A stretch of 33,854 nucleotides of DNA from Nitrospirota bacterium. Its GTDB lineage: Bacteria > Nitrospirota > Thermodesulfovibrionia > Thermodesulfovibrionales > UBA1546. Where the stretch lies: assembly GCA_016212165.1 (NCBI GenBank), contig JACRGY010000079.1, forward strand, positions 1-33,854, in the 5' to 3' direction. Each line of letters begins with the position of its first letter. The stretch's first letter is position 1. Of this stretch, positions 7,284-15,641 are shown in pieces. A program made the position numbers and the translations under genes. Under the pieces are notes generated by a model that had not been told where the DNA came from, made no database searches, and saw only the letters and a program-made list of their open reading frames with translations.

Positions 7284-8129
7284 ATGCGGTTGCCGGAGTG
7301 GATAAAGGTAAAGAGCTTCACAGGGCTCCATAACACAAAGAGCATACTGAGGGACTACGGGCTCTCTACTGTTTGTGAAGAGGCAAAATGTCCAAACAGG
7401 GGAGAATGTTTTTCAAAGCCGACTGCTACTTTCATGATACTCGGCTCTGCATGCACAAGGAATTGCGGTTTTTGTGCTGTGGAATCTTCGAAGCCGGGGC
7501 CTCTGGATAATGATGAGCCAGAAAGGGTTGCTATGGCAGCAAAAGAGATGGGGCTTAAATATGTCGTCATAACTTCTGTTACGAGAGATGATATTAAAGA
7601 CGGAGGCGCCTCTCACTTTGCCAGAACAGTTTCAGCAGTGAGAGAACATCTTCCTGCTGCAAAGATTGAGGTGCTTACGCCTGATTTCAGGGGGAATAAG
7701 GATTCGCTCAAGACAGTCCTTGATTCAGGGCCTGATGTTTATAATCATAATGTGGAGACTGTGCCGAGGCTTTATCCTTATGTAAGGCATCAGGCCGATT
7801 ACAGGAAGTCGTTGAATGTATTAGCGAATGCAAAGAGCATAGCTCCGGAAATAACTATCAAATCAGGCTTTATGGTTGGTTTGGGTGAAACGTTTACTGA
7901 GATAATTGATGTGTTAAGGGACCTAAAGACATCAGGCTGTGACACGGTTACAATAGGCCAGTACCTCAGGCCTTCGAAGAAAAACCTGCCTGTAAGAGAA
8001 TATATCAGGCCCGAGATGTTTGATGTGTATAAGGAGATTGCGCTGGATATGGGGTTTAAATATGCGGCTTCTTCTCCGTTGGTGAGAAGCTCGATGAATG
8101 CAGAGGAGATGTACAAGTATAGCTTATAG
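7284..8129 (+). CDS. lipA: Lipoyl synthase
   Basis: A 281-residue radical-SAM enzyme that inserts two sulfurs into protein-bound octanoyl groups to make lipoyl cofactor. Auxiliary-cluster cysteines C31, C36 and C42 (CEEAKCPNRGEC) and radical-SAM cysteines C57, C61 and C64 (CTRNCGFC) are visible, and the C-terminal RSS that supplies the serine ligand of the auxiliary cluster is present (LVRSSMNAEE). The family-typical N-terminus (LPEWIKVK) supports ATG 7284, although no Shine-Dalgarno precedes it; a TATAAT at 7242-7247 could be a -10 box close to the gene, with no clear -35. No lipB or lipoate-dependent dehydrogenase genes are seen nearby. The stop codon lies inside a heptamer repeat array. 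Confidence 0.95.
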   Translation: MRLPEWIKVKSFTGLHNTKSILRDYGLSTVCEEAKCPNRGECFSKPTATFMILGSACTRNCGFCAVESSKPGPLDNDEPERVAMAAKEMGLKYVVITSVTRDDIKDGGASHFARTVSAVREHLPAAKIEVLTPDFRGNKDSLKTVLDSGPDVYNHNVETVPRLYPYVRHQADYRKSLNVLANAKSIAPEITIKSGFMVGLGETFTEIIDVLRDLKTSGCDTVTIGQYLRPSKKNLPVREYIRPEMFDVYKEIALDMGFKYAASSPLVRSSMNAEEMYKYSL

Positions 8130-8144
8130 CTGTCAGCTGATAGC
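8121..8144. repeat. AGCTNNN heptamer array overlapping the lipA stop codon
   Basis: Units AGCTTAT, AGCTGTC and AGCTGAT followed by AGC, in exact 7-base register. The lipA stop (TAG, 8127-8129) is formed at the junction of the first two units. Same family as the arrays at 6486 and 24093. Confidence 0.6.
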
Positions 8145-8166
8145 AAAAATTGGAGGGATCTTATAA

Positions 8167-9342
8167 ATGTTTGAATTCAACAGAATAAAAAGACTTCCGC
8201 CTTATGTGTTTGCAATAGTTAACAGCCTTAAGATGGAGGCAAGAAAAAGAGGCGAGGATATAATTGACCTCGGCATGGGCAACCCTGATATGCCAGCGCC
8301 AAAACATGTTATAGACAAACTCTGCGAGGCAGCAATGAATCCCAAAAACCACAGGTATTCTGCTTCAAAGGGCATTACGCAGCTGAGGATGGCGATGTGC
8401 GAGTGGTATAAAAGAAGATATGATGTTGACCTGGATCCCGAGAGCGAGGTGGTTGTAACTATTGGTTCAAAAGAAGGGCTTTCCCATCTGGCACTTGCAA
8501 CTATTCAGCCCGGAGATGTTGTTATGACACCGGCGCCTGCATATCCGATTCATCCTTACAGCGTGATAATAGCAGGAGGTGAAGTTACCAGCATCCCGAT
8601 AGGCCCGGGCATTGATTTCTTTGCGGAGATGGAAAAGGCGTTTAAAAAGACATGGCCCAGGCCCAAGATGCTGATAATCAATTTCCCGCATAATCCTACA
8701 ACACAGGTTGTGGAGGGGCTGGACTTCTTTAAAAAGGTTGTGGATTTTGCAAAGGAAAATAATATTATTGTTCTGCATGATCTGGCTTATGCAGACCTCT
8801 GTTTTGACGACTATAAAGCTCCGAGTTTTCTTCAGGTCCCCGGCGCCAAGGATGTAGGCGTGGAGTTTTTCTCTTTGACAAAGAGTTATTCAATGGCAGG
8901 ATGGAGAGTAGGGTTCTGTGTCGGAAATAAGGATGTAGTCGGGGCCCTGATAAAGATAAAGAGTTATCTTGATTATGGAATGTTTCAGCCTATACAGATT
9001 GCAAGCATCGTGGCTTTAAGGGGTCCCCAGGACTGTGTTGAGGAATTCAGAAAGGTATATCAATCAAGGCGGAATGAGCTGCTTAAAGGCCTTAATAAGG
9101 CAGGCTGGATTATAGAGCCGCCCAAGGCAACGATGTTTGTATGGGCCAAAATACCTGAGCAGTTCAAGGGCATGGCCTCTCTTGATTTTGCAAAACTCCT
9201 TATTAAAGAGGCAGGAGTTGCCGTATCTCCGGGAATCGGCTTCGGAGAAGGAGGCGATGAGTATGTAAGGTTTGCCCTTGTTGAGAACGAGCACAGGATA
9301 AAACAGGCAGTGAAAGGAATCAAAAGGGTGCTGAACAGATGA
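8167..9342 (+). CDS. alaC: AlaC-type class I aminotransferase
   Basis: A 391-residue PLP-dependent aminotransferase. From memory it is closely similar along its whole length to E. coli AlaC (glutamate-pyruvate transaminase): [19 protein letters not shown] at the start, GMGNPD near residue 37, [17 protein letters not shown] near 204, and [15 protein letters not shown] with PLP lysine K239. It interconverts pyruvate and alanine; related enzymes take other amino acids. ATG 8167 has GGAGG at 8152-8156. It overlaps hom by four bases (ATGA), a pairing seen in several anaerobes, which has led some to ask whether the enzyme serves the aspartate family in addition to alanine. Alanine specificity is inferred. 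Confidence 0.88.
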   Translation: MFEFNRIKRLPPYVFAIVNSLKMEARKRGEDIIDLGMGNPDMPAPKHVIDKLCEAAMNPKNHRYSASKGITQLRMAMCEWYKRRYDVDLDPESEVVVTIGSKEGLSHLALATIQPGDVVMTPAPAYPIHPYSVIIAGGEVTSIPIGPGIDFFAEMEKAFKKTWPRPKMLIINFPHNPTTQVVEGLDFFKKVVDFAKENNIIVLHDLAYADLCFDDYKAPSFLQVPGAKDVGVEFFSLTKSYSMAGWRVGFCVGNKDVVGALIKIKSYLDYGMFQPIQIASIVALRGPQDCVEEFRKVYQSRRNELLKGLNKAGWIIEPPKATMFVWAKIPEQFKGMASLDFAKLLIKEAGVAVSPGIGFGEGGDEYVRFALVENEHRIKQAVKGIKRVLNR

Positions 9343-10637
9343 TTAATATCGGTATCATAGGATTTGGGACCGTTGGAACAGGTACGGCGAAGATTCTTAT
9401 CGGGAACAGGGACATTATTTCCCGGAGGGCCGGCTTTGATATAAACCTTAAGAGGATTGCAGATGTTGATATAAAAAGGGACAGGGGAATAAAGCTGGCC
9501 AAGGGAGTCTTGACCACTGATGCAGAAAAGATATTAAATGACCCTGAGATTGATATTGTGGTTGAACTAATCGGAGGGAAAAGGCCTGCAAAGGATTTTA
9601 TACTAAAAGCCATAAGAAATAAAAAACACGTTGTAACAGCCAACAAGGCATTGCTTGCAACAGAAGGCAACGGGATATTTGCCGAGGCGGAGAAATATGG
9701 CGTCGAGATAGGGTTTGAGGCGTCGGTCGCGGGCGGAATACCTATTATTAAGGTCATAAGGGAAGGGCTCATTGCCAACAGGATAATGGCGGTTTACGGA
9801 ATAATAAACGGAACATCTAATTACATCCTCACAAAGATGACTGACGAGGGGATTGAATTCTCAGGCGCGCTTAAGGAAGCGCAGCGGCTGGGTTATGCAG
9901 AGGCTGACCCGACCTTTGATATAGAGGGAATAGATTCAGCGCATAAACTGGCAATCCTTGCGTCACTGGCTTACAACATACCGCTTTCTTTCGATGAGAT
10001 TTATAAGGAAGGGATAACAAGGATTACATCTCAGGATATCGAGTTTGCCGGAGAGCTCGGCTATAAGATAAAACTATTGGCGATTGCAAAGGCTTCTGAT
10101 GGGAAGGTTGAACTGAGGGTCCATCCAACAATGGTTCCGAAGGATTATCTTATCTCAAAGGTTGACGGAGTTTTCAATGCAATTTATGTCAATGGAGACG
10201 CAGTCGGAGATACGCTTTATTACGGCAGGGGCGCAGGCGATATGCCTACAGGCAGTTCAATAGTGAGCGATATTGTTGACATAGCAAGAAATATAAAAAA
10301 AGGCGCAACAGGAAGAATTCCCGGCATCGGGAGCGTGAAGGGCGCAGGCCTAAAGATAAAGAATATAGAAGAAATAGAGGCGATGTATTATTTCAGGTTT
10401 TCTGCCTATGACAAACCAGGTGTGCTTTCAAAAGTATCAGGAGTGCTTGGTAAATATAACATAAGCATTGCCTCTGTTATTCAGAAGGGCAGAAAGGTCG
10501 GAGAGGCTGTACCGCTCATTGTCCTGGCGCACAGGGCCAGGGAAAGGGATGTTGCCAAGGCAGTTGCAGAGATAGATAAGCTTCCTGTTGTTGCGGACAA
10601 GACGCTTTATATAAGGGTTGAAGGAAGAGAAGAATAA
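9339..10637 (+). CDS. hom: Homoserine dehydrogenase with C-terminal ACT domain
   Basis: A 432-residue enzyme that reduces aspartate semialdehyde to homoserine for threonine and methionine synthesis. The NAD(P)-binding [13 protein letters not shown] is at residue 8, VTANKALLA near 105, [14 protein letters not shown] near 150, and [21 protein letters not shown] near 188 carries catalytic residues. A C-terminal ACT domain (about 350-430, [20 protein letters not shown]) suggests feedback control, usually by threonine. It is translationally coupled to alaC. No aspartokinase moiety is fused, so this is the monofunctional form. Confidence 0.95.
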   Translation: MINIGIIGFGTVGTGTAKILIGNRDIISRRAGFDINLKRIADVDIKRDRGIKLAKGVLTTDAEKILNDPEIDIVVELIGGKRPAKDFILKAIRNKKHVVTANKALLATEGNGIFAEAEKYGVEIGFEASVAGGIPIIKVIREGLIANRIMAVYGIINGTSNYILTKMTDEGIEFSGALKEAQRLGYAEADPTFDIEGIDSAHKLAILASLAYNIPLSFDEIYKEGITRITSQDIEFAGELGYKIKLLAIAKASDGKVELRVHPTMVPKDYLISKVDGVFNAIYVNGDAVGDTLYYGRGAGDMPTGSSIVSDIVDIARNIKKGATGRIPGIGSVKGAGLKIKNIEEIEAMYYFRFSAYDKPGVLSKVSGVLGKYNISIASVIQKGRKVGEAVPLIVLAHRARERDVAKAVAEIDKLPVVADKTLYIRVEGREE

Positions 10638-10646
10638 CGGCATGCC

Positions 10647-10675
10647 TTACAACAGAGTAATTTTTATGCTATATT
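10647..10675 (+). promoter_or_regulatory. Probable promoter of hicBA
   Basis: TTACAA at 10647-10652, a 17-base spacer, and TATATT at 10670-10675, 25 bases before the hicB start. It sits in the 62-base gap after hom, indicating that the toxin-antitoxin pair has its own promoter. Confidence 0.5.
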
Positions 10676-10699
10676 TAATCAGTCAGAGAGGAGGTAGCT

Positions 10700-10963
10700 A
10701 TGGTGCCTATTGAGTTTGATATTATGGTTTTTAAGGAAAATGATACATATGTAGCCTACTGTCCTGAACTTGATGTTTCAAGCTGCGGTAAGAACATTGA
10801 ACATGCCAAACAGATGCTTAAAACTGCTGTGGGACTTTTTCTTGAAGAAGCAGAGAAGATGGGGACATTGAAAGACATTCTTGAAGAAGCAAATTATGTT
10901 AAAGACAAAAGCGGCAAATGGATGCCTCCAAAACTGGTAGCAACTGAACTGGCAAGCATATAA
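10700..10963 (+). CDS. hicB: HicB-family antitoxin
   Basis: An 87-residue protein with the HicB partial RNase H-like fold: FDIMVFKENDTYVAYCPELDVSSCGKNIEHA, then a helix (AKQMLKTAVGLFLEEAEKMG). The family neutralises HicA and often represses its own operon, but no clear helix-turn-helix or ribbon-helix-helix is visible in this short version. ATG 10700 has AGGAGG at 10689-10694. It lies upstream of hicA, the reverse of the textbook hicA-hicB order but common in the family. It could also be an unpaired regulatory HicB, but the toxin next door argues against this. Confidence 0.85.
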   Translation: MVPIEFDIMVFKENDTYVAYCPELDVSSCGKNIEHAKQMLKTAVGLFLEEAEKMGTLKDILEEANYVKDKSGKWMPPKLVATELASI

Positions 10964-10966
10964 TGT

Positions 10967-11197
10967 ATGCCCAAAATAGTTGCTATCCCCGCAAGTAAAC
11001 TTCGTAAGGTATTTGAAAAAGCAGGTTTTAAATGTGTGAGAACCGAGGGAGACCATTTCGTGTATACAAAGCCCGGCATTTCAAGACCTGTTGTGATTCC
11101 TGATTGGGCAGAAGTGCCGGTATTTATAATCAAAAATAACCTCAGAACTGCAAATATTAGCAGGGAAGAATATTTTGAGATTTTGAAGGAGATTTAG
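10967..11197 (+). CDS. hicA: HicA-family mRNA interferase toxin (YcfA type)
   Basis: A 76-residue dsRBD-like toxin that cleaves mRNA independently of, or together with, translation. LRKVFEKAGFKCVRTEGDHFVYTK contains the conserved G-D/S-H catalytic histidine, followed by RPVVIPDWAEVPVFIIKNNLR. It begins three bases after the hicB stop, so the two are co-translated. All the expected landmarks are present, so the toxin appears intact. Confidence 0.9.
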   Translation: MPKIVAIPASKLRKVFEKAGFKCVRTEGDHFVYTKPGISRPVVIPDWAEVPVFIIKNNLRTANISREEYFEILKEI

Positions 11198-11256
11198 AAA
11201 AATGGGAAGTGATTCTGGTTTTTCTTAAATGATTGAAAACTATTAAAGGAGCTGAA

Positions 11257-11742
11257 ATGGCACGAGCGAGTGAACGGAAACCAAATATAAGAGTATTTCT
11301 TGATATACGTGGATTCTCTGGCAATCCATCGCGAATAACTGAACTATTAGGCATAGAACCTGACGAATCTTGGTCAAAAGGGGATATCGTACCTGCAAAG
11401 TTCGTAAGTGGGCGTGTTATTTACGACAAATCAAAGTCGATTAAACGCAAATATAGTTGTTGGACGATTAGAGCATCGTTAAAAAAATATTCATTTAATA
11501 TGGAGGATTATATAAAGGACATAATAAAAAAAATTGCTCCGGTTCGCAATAAATTTAAAAAGCTTCCAAAGAGTGTAAATTTGATGCTTTGTGTTTGGAT
11601 TGACATCTATTCTCCTAAAGAAAGTGCACCATCTCTTGGTTTAAGTATCGAGACAATGAAATTTTTATCAAGTATAAATGCAACATTGGATATTGATATT
11701 TCATTTGTCCTGTCCGACCGTCTGCAAGCTGTTTTTAAATAA
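11257..11742 (+). CDS. DUF4279 domain protein
   Basis: A 161-residue protein resembling DUF4279: IRVFLDIRGFSGNPSRITELLGIEPDESWSKGD near the start, a CWTIRASLKKYSFNMEDYI middle, and a C-terminal strand-rich half ending in DIDISFVLSD. Function is unknown; members often occur in mobile or toxin-antitoxin neighbourhoods, where some behave as immunity-like proteins. ATG 11257 has AAAGGAG at 11245-11251; an in-frame TTG at 11233 is rejected. The gene is visibly AT-richer than its neighbours, with many ATA/AAA codons, and lies just after hicBA, so the pair and this gene may have arrived together. Confidence 0.65.
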   Translation: MARASERKPNIRVFLDIRGFSGNPSRITELLGIEPDESWSKGDIVPAKFVSGRVIYDKSKSIKRKYSCWTIRASLKKYSFNMEDYIKDIIKKIAPVRNKFKKLPKSVNLMLCVWIDIYSPKESAPSLGLSIETMKFLSSINATLDIDISFVLSDRLQAVFK

Positions 11743-11763
11743 TCAAGGACAACATCCAATTTT

Positions 11764-13605
11764 CTATAATCCCATCACCAACCCATACAACTCCGGATAA
11801 GCATCTTTCACTAACGCCACGTCTTGCTTTAACAGCCTTAATCCCTCAGGGATATGTTTCAGGAAATATTTTTTGCCAATTACAGTGGAGAGGAAGCCAT
11901 AGGCTCCGAGGGCTTGCATATGTCTTTGCAAGCGGCAGAGGATAAGAGTTTCAGGGGGAATTGGTGAATGGGCATTATAATATTGCAGTAGCCTCTCTCT
12001 CATATCACCCTCAAGACGAAAATACGGGTCCCATAAAATTGACGCAACATCATACGCCGGAAGTCCCATTCTTGCGCCCTGAAAATCAATCAGCCTCGGA
12101 ATGCCTTTGTGTATCATGATGTTCTGCGACTGAAAATCTCTGTGAATTATTGTCTTTGGATATGAATCTGCCTTTGATGCAATTTTGTGGAATTCATCCT
12201 CAAACGCAGAAAGATTTTTAGGTTTTACGTTTCTGACGCCCTTGACGAACCTTTCGATAAAATAAGCTGTCTCCCATCTGTAATGCTCATAATCAAAAAT
12301 TCTGCTTTGAAGCATTGGGCATTCTGATACATTCGCAGTTGCCTCTGTGTGTATCTGAACTGCAATGTCTAAAACCTTTCGATACATTTCTTCAATCTGC
12401 TCTGGTTCACGTCTGCATTTAAGCCAGCTATAAAGGGAAATATCTCCGAGGTCTTCAAATATAGCGCTCATTTTTTCATGCGTTGTTTCAATCAATTCAG
12501 GAACAGGGATGTCATGCCTCAGGAAAAACTTTGTGTATTCGATATGCCTGTGATAATCTGCATCGCCTTCTCTGCATTTCATAAGGACTGCTGTATTTTT
12601 GTCTTTTTTTATTCTGTAATAATTCCTGTTTGAGCCCCCTGTGCCGATGAGTATCGCATTATTGCTGCTCCTGAGAATTTCTGATTCATTAAGGCCAATT
12701 TTAAAATCAGCTCCGAGGATACAGTTTTCGAATAATCCCTCTGGGGGTAAAGACGAAGGAAGCACAATGCAGTTTCTTAAAGATATATCTTGACCTAACT
12801 CATTTCCCTCTTCGATTACGATGTAGCCGTCTATCTCTGCCAGGCTGCATTTTTTTACTGAAGGATTTATATAAACAGTCTCACCTTTATTCCGCAAGGC
12901 GTCTATAACAGCAGATGCATAAGAAGCAGGGGTCCCGATGTCATTCCAGTAACAGCCGGTGAAATCAAGCGCCTGAACTTTATAGCCTGCCTTTGCAGCT
13001 GCAAGCCATGCCACTGTTGCATGCGAAACTCCATTTGGCAGGAACTTCAGTATCTCAGGGGAATATACAGCAATGCCGGTGTAGGCAACTTTTCTTGCAA
13101 AGGTGTCAGGGTTCGGAGTTGAAGTGCCGGGATTTTCAACATCAATCACATATCCGTTGTCATCTATAACCACATTGTTGTATTTAGGATAATCGTGCGT
13201 TGCCAGGGTTGCAATGTTCTCTGAAGCCAGATGTGTTCCTATCAATTGTACGAAATCAATGTCAGACAGAATATCCGCATTATGGACAAGGAAATGGCTA
13301 TCTGAAAGAAATCCCTCTGCGTTTTTTAAGGCCCCGCCTGTACCGAATATTGGGTCTTCGGGAAACAATTCAGCCCTGTCAGCATATACTGAACTCTTAA
13401 TCCATTCTTTTATCATCTCAGGCTTATAGTGAAGGTTAATTCCGATTCTGGCGGAAGAGACTGCTGAAAACTTTTTCAGAGTAATCTCAATCAGAGGCCT
13501 TCCAAGAATTGGCAGCAATGGTTTTGGTATGTGGTATGTTATAGGCCTTAAACGCTCACCGAGACCCGCTGCAGGAAGAAAAATCTTTAAAGAGAATTTA
13601 GGCAT
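11764..13605 (-). CDS. MurU-AmgK fusion: nucleotidyltransferase plus sugar 1-kinase
   Basis: A 613-residue two-enzyme protein. Residues ~5-235 are a sugar-phosphate nucleotidyltransferase (AAGLGERLRPITYHIPKPLLP, and HNADILSDIDFV for Mg). Residues ~240-320 form a short beta-helix-like connector. Residues ~325-600 are an APH-fold kinase with IIHRDFQSQNIMI (catalytic loop) and RLIDFQGARMGLPAYDVASIL (metal-binding DFQ), the form of COG3178/AmgK. In Pseudomonas, AmgK phosphorylates MurNAc at C1 and MurU makes UDP-MurNAc, a fosfomycin-insensitive recycling shortcut. The upstream NamZ-like gene on the same strand supports this reading. ATG 13605 is preferred over TTG 13614; GGAG lies 12 bases upstream. 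Another hexose-1-phosphate pathway cannot be excluded. Confidence 0.78.
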   Translation of the reverse strand: MPKFSLKIFLPAAGLGERLRPITYHIPKPLLPILGRPLIEITLKKFSAVSSARIGINLHYKPEMIKEWIKSSVYADRAELFPEDPIFGTGGALKNAEGFLSDSHFLVHNADILSDIDFVQLIGTHLASENIATLATHDYPKYNNVVIDDNGYVIDVENPGTSTPNPDTFARKVAYTGIAVYSPEILKFLPNGVSHATVAWLAAAKAGYKVQALDFTGCYWNDIGTPASYASAVIDALRNKGETVYINPSVKKCSLAEIDGYIVIEEGNELGQDISLRNCIVLPSSLPPEGLFENCILGADFKIGLNESEILRSSNNAILIGTGGSNRNYYRIKKDKNTAVLMKCREGDADYHRHIEYTKFFLRHDIPVPELIETTHEKMSAIFEDLGDISLYSWLKCRREPEQIEEMYRKVLDIAVQIHTEATANVSECPMLQSRIFDYEHYRWETAYFIERFVKGVRNVKPKNLSAFEDEFHKIASKADSYPKTIIHRDFQSQNIMIHKGIPRLIDFQGARMGLPAYDVASILWDPYFRLEGDMRERLLQYYNAHSPIPPETLILCRLQRHMQALGAYGFLSTVIGKKYFLKHIPEGLRLLKQDVALVKDAYPELYGLVMGL

Positions 13606-13638
13606 GATTAACAATTACTCCAATTACACTAAGAGCCG

Positions 13639-13703
13639 TGTCATTCTGGCTTGTCCAGAATCTTTCTTTTTTACAGAAGGACTCCCGACAAGCGGGAGTG
13701 ACA
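13639..13703. repeat. Inverted pair of REP-like hairpins
   Basis: Two 24-base units, 13639-13662 and 13680-13703 (opposite orientation), share TGTCA at the outside and GCTTGTC in the loop region. Each folds alone: ATTCTGG/CCAGAAT in the first, ACTCCCG/CGGGAGT in the second. The six differences between units all fall in the stems and are compensatory, so base pairing is kept. The pair lies between the namZ-like gene and the MurU-AmgK gene and resembles BIME/REP elements of other bacteria. Confidence 0.7.
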
Positions 13704-13717
13704 GATTAGTGGTGTTT

Positions 13718-14884
13718 CTAATATATAAGATATTGCCTCCTCGTCTTTTCGAATGCCCTTAATTCCTTTGTCCACCATGCTTCCATGTTTTTCAGGGATT
13801 CGCCTTTCTCTATCCCATTTCTGAGCCTGTCTGTTCCTGCAAGTATATCTATTGGCATCTTCTTTGTTTCATATTCATAAGGGGGCTGTTTCCATCTGAA
13901 TTGTTCAGGATAAATATCGTGAACTGTCTTAAGTATTGCGACCCCTGTCTTGAACGGCTTAAATTTATTCCTGTCCATTACATGTATCTGTGCACCGCCG
14001 CAGAGTTTGCCTTCATGTTTCTGGAATGTCGGCTGAAAATACATTGTCCTGAAGATAACACCTGCAAGTTTGAACTCTTTTAGTTTTTTAACAAGCCTGT
14101 CAGGCTCTATGAAAGGTGCGCCGAATATTTCAAAGGGCCTTGTTGTCCCGCGTCCTTCGCTCAGGTTTGTCCCTTCCAAAAGGCACATCCCCGGATAAAC
14201 AATAGCTGTATCCGGCGTCGGCATGTTAGGGGAGGGCATGACCCAGGGAAGATCTGTTTCATCAAACAACATCTTTCTTCTCCAACCCTGCATTTTGATG
14301 ACATGTAAATCCAGAGAAGGATAAAATTCATTCTTAAGATAATTCGCAATTTCTCCGGCAGTCATCCCATGCCTGACCGGCAAAGGCCTTTGTCCTACGA
14401 ATGACGCGTAAGACATATTAAGTATGGGGCCTTCTGTCAGTGAGCCTCCTATCGGATTTGGCCTGTCAAGTATTACTACTGATTTTTGATTTTCGAGGCA
14501 TGCCTGCATGCAGAGTTCCATTGTCCATATGAATGTGTAGTAGCGTGAACCAATGTCCTGAAGGTCTATTGCAAGAACATTGATATTTTTCAGCATCTCA
14601 GCTTCCGGTTTTCTGGTATGGCCATAAAGACTGTATACCGGAATTCCTGTTCCCTTATCTCTGAAACCCTTCCATTCGACCATATTGTCCTGTGTCTCGC
14701 CGCGGAATCCGTGCTGAGGCCCGAAGATTGCCTTTAATTTTATCTTCCCGGATTTAAGAAAGAGAGGAACGGCATGTTCCATTTTTTTATTTACAGAGGC
14801 AGGGTGAACCAACAGCCCTGCGTTAGAGCCTCTTAAGTCTTTAGGCCAGTTTTTTTTGAAAAGGTCTAAACCAGTTTTAACCAT
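13718..14884 (-). CDS. DUF1343 / NamZ-family protein (putative exo-N-acetylmuramidase)
   Basis: A 388-residue protein covering the whole DUF1343 family: GPQHGFRGETQDNM (55-68), SLYGHTRKPEAEML, DLQDIGSRYYTFIWT (108-121), ILDRPNPIGG (138-147), PSPNMPTPDTAIVYPGMC and EGTNLSEGRGTTRPFEIFGAPF. NamZ of Bacillus subtilis, a family member, removes terminal MurNAc from peptidoglycan fragments. There is no signal peptide, and an in-frame stop six codons upstream of ATG 14884 rules out a longer secreted form, so it should act in the cytoplasm on imported muropeptide sugars. The usual PEHG near residue 56 reads PQHG here. The MurU-AmgK fusion follows 112 bases downstream on the same strand. No clear ribosome binding site is visible. 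Confidence 0.85.
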   Translation of the reverse strand: MVKTGLDLFKKNWPKDLRGSNAGLLVHPASVNKKMEHAVPLFLKSGKIKLKAIFGPQHGFRGETQDNMVEWKGFRDKGTGIPVYSLYGHTRKPEAEMLKNINVLAIDLQDIGSRYYTFIWTMELCMQACLENQKSVVILDRPNPIGGSLTEGPILNMSYASFVGQRPLPVRHGMTAGEIANYLKNEFYPSLDLHVIKMQGWRRKMLFDETDLPWVMPSPNMPTPDTAIVYPGMCLLEGTNLSEGRGTTRPFEIFGAPFIEPDRLVKKLKEFKLAGVIFRTMYFQPTFQKHEGKLCGGAQIHVMDRNKFKPFKTGVAILKTVHDIYPEQFRWKQPPYEYETKKMPIDILAGTDRLRNGIEKGESLKNMEAWWTKELRAFEKTRRQYLIY

Positions 14885-14945
14885 ATCAGATAGATTACAT
14901 TAGTTTTTTGAAATACTACAAGGTGTGAAAACAATCGGAAGAATT

Positions 14946-15022
<77 letters not shown>

Positions 15023-15029
15023 ATGATGT

Positions 15030-15059
15030 ATCGTAACCTATGCATGGAGTTGTTGTCAA
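15030..15059 (-). promoter_or_regulatory. sigma70-type promoter of tRNA-fMet
   Basis: On the minus strand: a perfect TTGACA (15059-15054), an 18-base spacer, and TACGAT (15035-15030), with the tRNA 5' end 7 bases further on. Transcription would start almost at the mature tRNA end. Confidence 0.6.
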
Positions 15060-15093
15060 ATTGAGGGACAAAAGCATTTTTTGCCCTGTATGC

Positions 15094-15122
15094 TTGACAA
15101 ACCTGCTTCCCTCTGATTAAAT
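15094..15122 (+). promoter_or_regulatory. sigma70-type promoter of the OsmC-like gene
   Basis: A perfect TTGACA at 15094-15099, a 17-base spacer, and TTAAAT at 15117-15122, 30 bases before the start codon. It is divergent from the tRNA promoter; the imperfect palindrome between them (about 15064-15087) might be a shared operator but has no recognised match. Confidence 0.55.
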
Positions 15123-15152
15123 GATTTTATCTAAATTTTTATGGAGGGCAGA

Positions 15153-15572
15153 ATGTCTGAGGCAAAGGTAACATATGTGGACGGACTTCAGTTTGTCGCT
15201 GCAGCCACATCAGGCCATGCAGTAGTGATGGACGGAGATATTGAAGTCGGAGGCAGGGACACAGGCCCAAGGCCGATGGAGATGCTTTTGATGGGAATCG
15301 GAGGATGCTCCGGCATGGATGTTATTTCAATACTGAAAAAGAAAAAACAGGATGTCAAAGGGCTTGAGATAAATGTGAAAGGCGACAAGGCTGAAAACTA
15401 TCCCAAAAAGTTTACTGATATAAATTTAGAATTTGTAGTGAGAGGAAAGAATATCTCTGAAGACGCCGTTAAAAGGGCTGTTGAACTTTCGATGGAAAAA
15501 TATTGTTCTGTGAAAGCCACTCTTGAGGGGTCTGCAAAGATTACCTACAATTACAGAATAGTGGGGGAGTAG
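15153..15572 (+). CDS. OsmC family protein
   Basis: A 139-residue OsmC/Ohr-fold protein. These homodimers use two cysteines to reduce organic or fatty-acid hydroperoxides; here GIGGCSGMDVISILKKK (Cys near residue 50) and SMEKYCSVKATL (Cys near 116) hold the expected pair. The sequence is of the general OsmC/YhfA subgroup rather than Ohr. ATG 15153 is chosen for GGAGG at 15143-15147; ATG 15141 overlaps that site and has none. Single-gene unit with its own promoter. Confidence 0.88.
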   Translation: MSEAKVTYVDGLQFVAAATSGHAVVMDGDIEVGGRDTGPRPMEMLLMGIGGCSGMDVISILKKKKQDVKGLEINVKGDKAENYPKKFTDINLEFVVRGKNISEDAVKRAVELSMEKYCSVKATLEGSAKITYNYRIVGE

Positions 15573-15600
15573 CTGGTAGATGTATTCAATGATTTGTTCA

Positions 15601-15609
15601 TGATATACT
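15601..15609 (+). promoter_or_regulatory. Possible extended -10 promoter
   Basis: TGATATACT fits an extended -10 (TGnTATAAT-like), 33 bases before the lipoprotein gene that heads the recA-alaS run. The -35 region (TGTATT) is poor. Confidence 0.35.
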
Positions 15610-15641
15610 AAAAATACTAAAAACAAAGGAGGGTACATACA

